NCBI GenBank assembly: GCA_010025475.1
Contig: RGTE01000081.1
Coordinates: 1-5,130 of the forward strand
DNA: 5,130 bases
From: Verrucomicrobiota bacterium
GTDB lineage: Bacteria; Verrucomicrobiota; Verrucomicrobiia; Methylacidiphilales; Verrucolacustridaceae
Direction: 5' to 3'
The notes beneath the pieces were generated by a model. The model searched no databases, was not told the DNA's origin, and saw nothing but the letters and a program-made list of their open reading frames with translations. This document shows, piece after piece, positions 1 to 5,130 of this stretch (position 1 is the first letter of the stretch; each line of letters begins with the position of its first letter). The translations under genes were made by a program, and so were the position numbers.

Positions 1-1111
1 CTTCGAGGTGGTGCCGGGAGTCACGGCCGGGGTGGCGGCTCCGGCCGTGGAGGGAATTCCGGTGACCCACCGCGGTTTGAGCACGGAGCTGGTTTTAAAA
101 ATCGGCGCACGCGCCGAAGGGTCCGTCAGCGGAAGAACCCTGGTGGGCTATATGTCGGTTGAGGGGCTGAAGGAATTTTTGGAAAAAGCCGTCGAGGCAG
201 GCTTTTCCCCGGAAACACCGGCCGCCCTCGTCTCCAAGGGAACCCGTCGAAGACAAAAGACGCTGGTCTCGACCGTTGCCAACCTGGCCGCGGATGCGAA
301 GAGGTTGGAAATCCAGCCTCCCGCGGTGGTGGTGGTGGGCGGGGTGGTGGCTTTGCGGAAATGGATCGGGCAACAGAGTCGCGGCCGACTGGCTGGACAA
401 AGGGTGGTTCTCACGGTCAGTCAGGCGCTGGGAAAGGGATGGCGGCAGCTATTTGAGGATCAGGGGGCGGAAGTTTGGGAGCTTCCCATGACCAAGATCA
501 CTCATCTCGCCCCCAGGAGTTCATGGAAAAAAGAAGTCGGGAGAGCTACATGGATTGTTCTGACCAGCGGAGCCGGAGTCCGTGCCCTGCCCGGGATCGT
601 GGGCGACGCAAGGAAGTTGGCGGGAAAGAAGATTGCCGTGGTGGGCCGAACGACGGCGGAGATTTTGAAATCGATCGGACTGCAGGCGGACTTTATCGGA
701 CCGGGCCCCGGATCCGAGGCTTTGGTCAGAAACTGGCCCGGCAAGAAGGCAGCCCCCGTCCTTCACATCACTGGCAACAAGGAGGGCGGCGGCTTTACTG
801 CTCTCCTCCAAAAGAAGGGATATCGGGTGAGACGTCTGGTGGTTTACCGGAATGAAGGCCCGCAACAGATGGCAAAACCGGTGCGGGAAGCGTTAATCCG
901 GGAGGGGGCCGATTGGGTGATATTTGCCAGCGGCACGGCGGCCAAGAGGTTCCGACGCCTGGTTCCGCGCTGGCCGATGGAACCCAAAGTCGCCGTGATC
1001 GGACCGGCAACCGCCAAGATAGCACGAAGAGCGGGTTGGAGGGTTTGGACCATGGCAAAGCAGGTCTCGGGTGCCGAAGTCATTCGATCCATCCTGGATA
1101 AAACCCGATGA
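1..1111 (+). CDS. cobA-hemD: Uroporphyrinogen-III C-methyltransferase / uroporphyrinogen-III synthase fusion (SUMT-HemD), 5' end outside window
   Basis: The reading frame is already open at base 2 (Phe-Glu-Val-Val-Pro-Gly-Val-Thr), so the true start lies upstream; the GTG at 8 is an internal valine. Residues below are counted from that GTG. Residues 1-120 are the C-terminal half of a SAM-dependent uroporphyrinogen-III methyltransferase, with VPGVT, the GIPVTHRGLS segment (16-25), the GTRRRQKTLVSTV segment (78-90) and the strand PPAVVVVGGVVALR (104-117). Residues about 128-367 match uroporphyrinogen-III synthase: GQRVVLT, LTSGAGVRAL, KIAVVGRTTAEIL, VLHITGNKEGGGFTALL, RLVVYRNEG and VAVIGPATAKIAR, in the usual order. 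HemD closes hydroxymethylbilane to uroporphyrinogen III. SUMT methylates that product at C2 and C7 to give precorrin-2, for siroheme or cobalamin, so the fusion joins consecutive steps in the cytoplasm. About 130 N-terminal SUMT residues are missing from view. One oddity is Gly at residue 112, where the family usually has GEVV. The stop overlaps the next gene. Confidence 0.93.
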   Translation, partial: FEVVPGVTAGVAAPAVEGIPVTHRGLSTELVLKIGARAEGSVSGRTLVGYMSVEGLKEFLEKAVEAGFSPETPAALVSKGTRRRQKTLVSTVANLAADAKRLEIQPPAVVVVGGVVALRKWIGQQSRGRLAGQRVVLTVSQALGKGWRQLFEDQGAEVWELPMTKITHLAPRSSWKKEVGRATWIVLTSGAGVRALPGIVGDARKLAGKKIAVVGRTTAEILKSIGLQADFIGPGPGSEALVRNWPGKKAAPVLHITGNKEGGGFTALLQKKGYRVRRLVVYRNEGPQQMAKPVREALIREGADWVIFASGTAAKRFRRLVPRWPMEPKVAVIGPATAKIARRAGWRVWTMAKQVSGAEVIRSILDKTR

Positions 1112-1437
1112 ATGCCGAGGAATGTATGGACGCAGGGCATACGGCCTTGGCGATGGGAGAGATGGCCGAAGCAGCGGAACATTACCGTAGAGCCACACAC
1201 CTGGATCCGAACCTGGCCGATGCCTGGCAGTCGCTAGGCATGGCGCTGGTGAAGTTAGAGAAGTTGGATGAAGCAATCGCGGCTCTGCAGAAACTGGTTC
1301 AGCTCAAGCCCAGAGACCAGCTCGCCTACAGCAGTCTTTCCTTAGCCTTGGGGCGTGCGGGAAAAATCAAGGAGGCGGAGGAAGCCGCCGCCAGAGCCAA
1401 GGTGGCTGGATGGGGAGGGGACCCGACCAAGCTTTAG
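1108..1437 (+). CDS. Small tetratricopeptide-repeat protein, translationally coupled to hemD
   Basis: This 109-residue protein consists almost entirely of TPR helices. Repeat 1 covers about residues 5-35 (ALAMGEMAEAAEHYRRATHL), repeat 2 about 37-68 (ADAWQSLGMALVKLEKLDEA) and repeat 3 about 71-100 (SLSLALGRAGKIKEAEEAAA). It ends in a short tail, GWGGDPTKL. There is no signal peptide or membrane segment, so it is probably a cytoplasmic protein-protein adaptor with an unknown partner. The ATG at 1108 overlaps the hemD stop as ATGA, which points to translational coupling. A second in-frame ATG at 1126 has a GAGG five bases upstream and is an alternative start that removes six residues. Pairing with the SUMT-HemD gene suggests shared expression, but nothing in the sequence shows a role in tetrapyrrole synthesis. 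The TPR assignment is firm; the function is unknown. Confidence 0.88.
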   Translation: MNAEECMDAGHTALAMGEMAEAAEHYRRATHLDPNLADAWQSLGMALVKLEKLDEAIAALQKLVQLKPRDQLAYSSLSLALGRAGKIKEAEEAAARAKVAGWGGDPTKL

Positions 1438-1453
1438 GCCTAAAGATTAAGCC

Positions 1454-1477
1454 GAGGGTTGGTCGTTTGGCCCCCTC
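1454..1477 (+). terminator. Possible terminator hairpin after the hemD-TPR transcript
   Basis: Beginning 17 bases after the TPR stop, the plus-strand RNA can fold GAGGG/CCCUC (1454-1458 with 1473-1477). This stacks across a two-base bulge on GGUC/GGCC (1461-1464 with 1469-1472), with a GUUU tetraloop. One pair is a G.U wobble, which becomes a C-A mismatch on the other strand, so the hairpin favours plus-strand transcription. No U-tract follows, so it is not a classic intrinsic terminator. The call rests on position and folding only. Confidence 0.4.
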
Positions 1478-1499
1478 AGACCTGCCCCCGCCTATCCCC

Positions 1500-1526
1500 A
1501 AGTCCGCGTCCCGCGAGGGCGGACTT
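1500..1526. terminator. Inverted repeat between convergent genes, possible two-way terminator
   Basis: AAGTCCGC (1500-1507) and GCGGACTT (1519-1526) form a perfect 8-bp stem around an 11-base loop. It lies in the gap between the plus-strand TPR gene (stop 1437) and the minus-strand symporter gene (stop 1563), where a shared terminator would be expected. Neither side carries a T-run, so a role in termination or in protecting RNA 3' ends is only inferred from position. Confidence 0.38.
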
Positions 1527-1562
1527 CCGGTTACGCGGTGGGATTCACGCGAACGTTTACGT

Positions 1563-2912
1563 TTAAGAGGATTTGGAGAAGTAGCGGCGGGTTTCAGAGG
1601 CAATGACACCACTGAGCAGAAGCAGGGCAGCGAGGTTGGGAAGGGCCATGAGGCCGTTCATGATGTCACAAAAATTCCAGACGGCGTCACTTTTCCAAAT
1701 CGCACCGATAAAAACCGCCACAATCCAGAGTAGCCGATAAGGGAAAACGGACCGAATTCCGAACAGATACTCGACGGCTTTTTCGCCGTAGTACCCCCAG
1801 CCAAGGATCGTCGAAAAGACAAAGGTCAGAAGACCGCCAACCAGGATGATATCACCAAAGGCACCGATATGGTTGAAGGCCAGGTCGCAAAGCTTGGCCT
1901 TGTTTAAATCGGCCGCTGTCCAGTCCCCGGAGCCTACAATCACCAACCCGGTCATGGCGCAAACCACCACCGTATCCCAGAAGGTGCCCGTTCCCGAAAC
2001 GAGGGCCTGACGGACAGGATCGCTGGTCCGGGCGGCGGCGGCGGCGATGGGGGCGCTACCCAAGCCAGATTCATTGGAAAAGAGGCCACGGGCGATGCCG
2101 TAGCGCATGGCCTCGGCGATACCGGCTCCAATGAAGCCCCCGACCGCGGCCTGACCGGTGAAGGCGGAGGTGAAGATCAGGGAAAGAGTGGCGGGGAGGC
2201 GATCCGCGGTATTCACGAGAATCACAAGGCAGCCAACCACATAAAAAATGGCCATAAAGGGAACCAGAAATCCGCAAAAACGGGCAATTGACCGGATCCC
2301 TCCAAGGATGACCGCGGCGGTCAGGCCGGCCATGGCCAAGCCCAACCAGAGACGGATCGAGGCGTCGGCCTGGGTGATTCCCAGTACCGTTTTTTTTACC
2401 ACGACCATTTCCACGATGGCGTTGGACTGGGCCATGTTACCAATCCCGAAGGCGGCCAGGGCGGTAAACGCGGCGAATAGGATTCCGGCCCAACGGGCAT
2501 CCAGGCCACGCTCCAAAACGAACATGGGACCACCGGACATCTCCCCGCGGCTGTTGGTAACGCGGTATTTTACCGAAAGGAGCGCCTCGGAATATTTGGT
2601 GGCGATGCCGAAAACCCCCGTCAACCACATCCAGAAAACAGCGCCGGGTCCTCCCAGAATTACTGCGCCTGCCACCCCGTAGATGTTTCCGGTGCCGATG
2701 GTCGCAGCCAAGGCGGTCATCAGGGCGCCAAACTGACTGATATCGCCGGGCGCCCCAGGATCTTTTGCCACGGAAAGGCGCAGGGCGGTGCCCAGATGAC
2801 GTTGAATTAATCCGGTTTTCCAGGTCAGAAAAAGATGGGTACCAAACAGCAAGGCGACCAACCAAGGCCCCCAAACGAGGGAGGCGGCTTGGGAAAGAAG
2901 GGTATCGAGCAT
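1563..2912 (-). CDS. AGCS-family sodium:alanine/glycine symporter
   Basis: This 449-residue inner-membrane carrier has the usual length and start of the alanine or glycine:cation symporter family (often named AlsT, AgcS or DagA). It should import alanine or glycine with Na+. Clear family blocks are the N-terminal VWGPWLVALLFGTHLFLTWK helix (13-32), ALAATIGTGNIYGVAGAV (67-84), GGPGAVFWMW (87-96), GIATKYSEALLSVKYR (102-117), GGPMFVLERGL (127-137), IARGLFSNESGLGSAPIAAA (273-292) and GTFWDTVVVCAMTGLVIV (309-326). About ten hydrophobic segments are spread along the chain. The start ATG at 2912 is eight bases after the stop of the upstream TPR gene, so the two are probably co-transcribed. No Shine-Dalgarno sequence precedes it; the bases before the ATG are CACCTCCT, a copy of the 16S anti-SD core, so translation probably depends on coupling. 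The exact substrate (Ala, Gly or another) cannot be read from the sequence. Five consecutive alanines (290-294) come from a GCC-type triplet run. Confidence 0.95.
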   Translation of the reverse strand: MLDTLLSQAASLVWGPWLVALLFGTHLFLTWKTGLIQRHLGTALRLSVAKDPGAPGDISQFGALMTALAATIGTGNIYGVAGAVILGGPGAVFWMWLTGVFGIATKYSEALLSVKYRVTNSRGEMSGGPMFVLERGLDARWAGILFAAFTALAAFGIGNMAQSNAIVEMVVVKKTVLGITQADASIRLWLGLAMAGLTAAVILGGIRSIARFCGFLVPFMAIFYVVGCLVILVNTADRLPATLSLIFTSAFTGQAAVGGFIGAGIAEAMRYGIARGLFSNESGLGSAPIAAAAARTSDPVRQALVSGTGTFWDTVVVCAMTGLVIVGSGDWTAADLNKAKLCDLAFNHIGAFGDIILVGGLLTFVFSTILGWGYYGEKAVEYLFGIRSVFPYRLLWIVAVFIGAIWKSDAVWNFCDIMNGLMALPNLAALLLLSGVIASETRRYFSKSS

Positions 2913-2920
2913 AGGAGGTG

Positions 2921-4558
2921 TCAGCGCTGGCCGAGTTTTTGGGCGTTGGCCCGAATTTTGTCACGCAAAACCACGGGTGGTCCGCCCGTCAAAAGGGCCT
3001 TCCGGTAATTCTCAATCGCCTCCGGCTTGCGTTTCAAGGCGGCAAGAATATCGGCATAGTGTTCGAGCAGGGTGGGATCGTCAGGAACCTTGCGCAGGGC
3101 TTCCCGCATGAGAGGTTCGGCGGCACCAGGATCGCCCAAACGGAAAAGAGCCCAGGCCTGACTGTCCAGATAGGCCGGATTACCGGGATCCAGATCCAAG
3201 GCTCGGTCGATCAGGTGCTTGGCCTCCTGTAAATTCCTGCCACGCTCCGCCCACATGTACCCGAGATAGTTCAACGCCTGATGGTGATCGGGATTCAGGA
3301 AGATGGCACGACGGAGGGCAGCTTCGGAACGAACCGGTTGACCTGCCTGCTCCAACACCGCACCGAACTCAAAATAAAAACCGGCGTCGAGAAGCTCAGG
3401 TTTCTGTTGGGCCAACCGCTCCACCTTGGCGAACGTGGCGGCGGCCTCTGCCATCCGGTTCTGCGCCTTTTGGGCCATGCCTTGAACCAGGAGCAGCTGG
3501 AGGGAATCGGGATAGAAACCGGCCCCGAACTCGATCGTGGCGTAGGCCCGGCGGGGTTGGTTCTCCCGCAACTGGAGCAGGGCGAGCCGGAGGATGTCGT
3601 TGAGCGGCGGGGGCCGGTTCCGGTAAAGCGCCAGCACCCGGTAAATCTCTGACCGCCCGGCAAGATTCATCTCTTCGTAAAGGTTGGCTAAAACCGGGTA
3701 GAGGCTGGCGCGACCCGGCTTGTCCTTTTCGATCTCATGAAGAATCGAATCGGCCTCCTCCGGTTTGCCATTGAGGAGAAGCAGTGCGGCGAGTTGCTCT
3801 CGGAGAGGGATTTCGTCCGGCCGGGCCTCCGCAAACTCGCGGAGAAATCGGATGGAGGTGGGGAGATCGTCCGCCGCCAGGGCGATCTCGGCTGCCCGAA
3901 GAGCCACCCCGGTGAGGGCGGGGTCGAGATCCGCGGCGCGGATAAAAGCGGGAAGAACAGAGGCGGCAATCTCCCGCCGTGATTTACGGGAAAGACTTAG
4001 GCTGGAGCGGAGAAGTCCCTCCGAAACACGGGCGAGACGGGCCGGGTCCTCCACCTGCCAACCAGCCAAGGCCGCGATGGCGTCCCGTTGGGCTAAGACC
4101 GCGGCCTCTCCTTTCTTCTCCGCGATATACGCAAGGCAGAGAAGGGTGGATCGCTCCGGCTCATCTTCAGGCGAGACAGGAAGGGTGAGAAGAACCTTCA
4201 GCGATTCCCCGGCGCGATTCAGATCCAGCAGGGAGGCGGCCTTCGCCAGAGCGGCCTGGCGGGAGGAGGGATCCGATTCGAGAGCCCTCGTGTAGGCATC
4301 AAGAGCCTGAAGACTTTCGCCGAGGAGGTCCGCACGGCGGCCCTCTGCAAAGGAAAGGGCGGAATCGACCCGGCCCTCTCGGACCGGTTCGATCGCGTGA
4401 AGGAGTGACGGGACAAGGCTGAGAAGGGCGCCGAGCGCCCAGATCTCAAGCCTTATACCGGAGACGCTTCTTGTGGCGGTTGGCCCGACTGCGCTTGCGG
4501 CGCTTGTGTTTGGCGATCTTGGCCTTCCGCTTTTTCTTGATGGAACCCATGACGGCAT
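2921..4558 (-). CDS. Large exported TPR protein; true start uncertain (4558 ATG, or near 4456)
   Basis: From the ATG at 4558 the frame gives 545 residues. Residues 37-55 (LEIWALGALLSLVPSLLHA) look like a signal peptide with cleavage before IEP, so the mature protein is probably periplasmic. After it comes a long helical-repeat region (about 60-540). Recognisable TPRs include ESLQALDAYTRALESDP (81-97), SEAALRRAIFLNPDHHQALN (411-430), EAKHLIDRALDLDPGNPAYL (445-464), AAEPLMREALRKVPDDPTLL (479-498) and EAIENYRKALLTGG (513-526). TPR proteins of this kind act as scaffolds; no enzymatic motif is visible. Residues 1-34 are unlike the rest and lie on top of the 4446-4550 ribosomal-protein gene in another frame. 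The codons from 4558 to well past the signal peptide include no other ATG, GTG or TTG. An ATA at 4456 would give Met-Arg-Leu-Glu-Ile-Trp, an ideal signal-peptide start. The body of the gene is secure; the first 35 residues are not. Confidence 0.88.
   Translation of the reverse strand: MPSWVPSRKSGRPRSPNTSAASAVGPTATRSVSGIRLEIWALGALLSLVPSLLHAIEPVREGRVDSALSFAEGRRADLLGESLQALDAYTRALESDPSSRQAALAKAASLLDLNRAGESLKVLLTLPVSPEDEPERSTLLCLAYIAEKKGEAAVLAQRDAIAALAGWQVEDPARLARVSEGLLRSSLSLSRKSRREIAASVLPAFIRAADLDPALTGVALRAAEIALAADDLPTSIRFLREFAEARPDEIPLREQLAALLLLNGKPEEADSILHEIEKDKPGRASLYPVLANLYEEMNLAGRSEIYRVLALYRNRPPPLNDILRLALLQLRENQPRRAYATIEFGAGFYPDSLQLLLVQGMAQKAQNRMAEAAATFAKVERLAQQKPELLDAGFYFEFGAVLEQAGQPVRSEAALRRAIFLNPDHHQALNYLGYMWAERGRNLQEAKHLIDRALDLDPGNPAYLDSQAWALFRLGDPGAAEPLMREALRKVPDDPTLLEHYADILAALKRKPEAIENYRKALLTGGPPVVLRDKIRANAQKLGQR
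4446..4550 (-). CDS. Tiny basic ribosomal protein, AURKAIP1/COX24-domain (bS22-like)
   Basis: This 34-residue protein starts at the ATG at 4550 and ends in TGA at 4446-4448. It begins MGSIKKKRKAKIAKHKRRKR and continues SRANRHKKRLRYKA. Nineteen of the 34 residues are Lys or Arg, two are His and none is acidic. The KxKxxKHKRRKRxRANRHKKR pattern is that of the COX24_C/AURKAIP1 family, known as small-subunit ribosomal proteins in mitochondria and, as bS22, in mycobacteria; similar short proteins occur in Bacteroidota and Verrucomicrobiota. The likely role is binding 16S rRNA in the 30S subunit; this is inferred from the family. It sits 23 bases behind the hisG stop and ends beside the signal-peptide part of the TPR gene. 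A GGGTGG lies 13-18 bases upstream, too far for a good Shine-Dalgarno. The gene is easily missed because it is short and overlaps the longer TPR frame. Exact family name is from memory. Confidence 0.85.
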   Translation of the reverse strand: MGSIKKKRKAKIAKHKRRKRSRANRHKKRLRYKA

Positions 4559-4573
4559 CGTGCCACCCGGCCT

Positions 4574-4843
4574 TTAGGTGACAACCTTATTCAGCGGATA
4601 CTCGATAATGCCTTCGGCCCCGAGTTGTTTGAGCCGAGGAATGAGGGAGCGAACGGTTTTTTCCTCCATCACAGTTTCCACTGCCACCCAACCGTCACGT
4701 GCGAGAGGGGACACCGTGGGGTCGCGGAGCGAGGAGAGTACGCAGGAGACCACGGAGACACGGGAGCGGGGAACGTTCATTTTAAGGCCAACCAAGTCCC
4801 TCGCCCGAAGGGCTCCCTCAAGCAGTAAATTTAGGTTTTCAAG
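4574..4843 (-). pseudogene. hisG: hisG 3' part in shifted frame: end of catalytic region and C-terminal regulatory domain
   Basis: This stretch continues HisG homology in the +1 frame relative to the upstream part. It encodes 89 residues: a helix LENLNLLLEGALRARDLVGL, then MNVP, DPTVSPLARDGWVAVETV, LIPRLKQLGAEGIIEYPLNK and a TAA stop at 4574-4576. These match the C-terminal ACT-like domain of the long form of ATP phosphoribosyltransferase, which binds histidine for feedback inhibition. The frame is open upstream only to a TGA at 4874-4876. The only possible starts inside are a CTG at 4825, a TTG at 4795 and an ATG at 4780, none with a convincing ribosome binding site. The sequence is well conserved, with no other stop, so the break is recent, recoded or a sequence error. 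It is called a pseudogene fragment only because of the frame break; if the +1 shift occurs in the cell, this is the normal end of HisG. Confidence 0.85.
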
Positions 4844-5130
4844 TCGGGCGAGACCAGACTTTCGGGTTGGCGATCAGTTGGGGGTAGGACTCAAGAACGG
4901 TGTCCAGAATCCGTAGTCCGTTGGCAATTAGGGAGGATCCGGTCTCGGTGATATCGGCAATAGCGTCCGCCAATTCCGGGACCTTGACCTCGGTGGCGCC
5001 CCAGGAAAACTCCACCTTTGCCTTGATCCGGTTTTTGGCGAGGTACTGCTTCACTAGGCCGACGGCCTCCGTGGCGATCCGCTTTCCACGGAGTTGCGAG
5101 GGTTTTCGGATCGGGGATTTACTGGGAACG
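4839..5130 (-). CDS. hisG: ATP phosphoribosyltransferase (HisG), catalytic part; 5' end outside window, interrupted at 3' end
   Basis: HisG joins ATP and PRPP in the first and feedback-controlled step of histidine synthesis. The frame is open to the window edge (first whole codon at 5129), so the start lies outside and the GTG at 5054 is internal. The visible 96 residues carry late catalytic-domain motifs in order: QLRGKRIATE, VEFSWGATEVKVPELADAIA, the phosphate-binding DITETGSSL loop, NGLRILDTVLES and QLIANPKVW. A TGA at 4839-4841 then ends the frame just after WSRPT, where the family goes on for roughly 90-100 more residues. Those residues are found immediately downstream in the +1 frame (4574-4843). 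If only this frame is translated, the enzyme lacks its regulatory domain and the last catalytic helix. Family assignment is certain; whether the break is real is not. Confidence 0.92.
   Translation of the reverse strand, partial: VPSKSPIRKPSQLRGKRIATEAVGLVKQYLAKNRIKAKVEFSWGATEVKVPELADAIADITETGSSLIANGLRILDTVLESYPQLIANPKVWSRPT

Noticed and set aside
325..350. G-rich run resembling a two-tier G-quadruplex
   Set aside because: It is explained by valine and glycine codons of a conserved beta strand in SUMT. Only short G-runs are present.
1410..1733. Plus-strand open frame bridging the intergenic gap
   Set aside because: It starts inside the TPR gene and runs into the antisense strand of the symporter gene, with no motif and no ribosome binding site.
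2028..2046. GCG/CGG triplet repeat
   Set aside because: It encodes an alanine run after the conserved GLGSAPIA motif of the symporter; low-complexity coding, too short to treat as a variable repeat.
2248..2682. Plus-strand open frame of 144 residues
   Set aside because: It is antisense to the conserved core of the symporter gene, with proline/arginine-rich translation and no family resemblance.
2912..2920. Perfect plus-strand Shine-Dalgarno-like AGGAGGTG
   Set aside because: No credible plus-strand gene follows it. The frame from 2918 is antisense to the TPR gene with no family resemblance.
3765..4295. Plus-strand open frame of 176 residues
   Set aside because: It is antisense to the TPR gene, very rich in Arg, Ser and Ala, and has no recognisable domain. 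The minus frame carries clear TPR repeats.

Overview
The window looks like an ordinary bacterial chromosome segment of moderately high G+C, most likely from the Verrucomicrobiota or a relative in the PVC group. The lineage is an inference. It rests on a uroporphyrinogen-III methyltransferase/synthase fusion, a 34-residue Lys/Arg-rich COX24-type ribosomal protein directly behind hisG, and two TPR proteins as operon partners. No mobile element, CRISPR array, tRNA or rRNA gene was seen.

Left part, plus strand (1-1437): the 3' part of a fused SUMT-HemD gene (siroheme/heme/cobalamin precursor synthesis) enters from outside the window. Through an ATGA stop/start overlap it is coupled to a gene for a 109-residue TPR protein.

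Junction (1438-1562): a 125-bp convergent gap holds two hairpins that may end transcription. A 14-bp palindrome covers the stop of the TPR gene.

Right part, minus strand, in transcription order from 5130 down to 1563: hisG (first step of histidine synthesis, 5' end outside the window), a tiny ribosomal-protein gene (4446-4550), a large exported-looking TPR protein (stop at 2921) and an AGCS-family sodium:alanine/glycine symporter (1563-2912). Spacings are short or overlapping throughout, so this reads as one operon.

Two things deserve attention. First, hisG is interrupted. The catalytic part ends at a TGA (4839-4841), while the conserved rest, including the C-terminal regulatory domain, continues in the +1 frame down to 4574. 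Second, the large TPR gene has no ATG, GTG or TTG between its signal-peptide-like segment and an ATG at 4558. That ATG lies 8 bases before the start of the ribosomal-protein gene, so using it would nest the whole small gene out of frame inside the TPR gene. A near-cognate ATA at 4456 would give a textbook signal peptide. I see no convincing wholly new system here. These two expression puzzles are the main points of interest.
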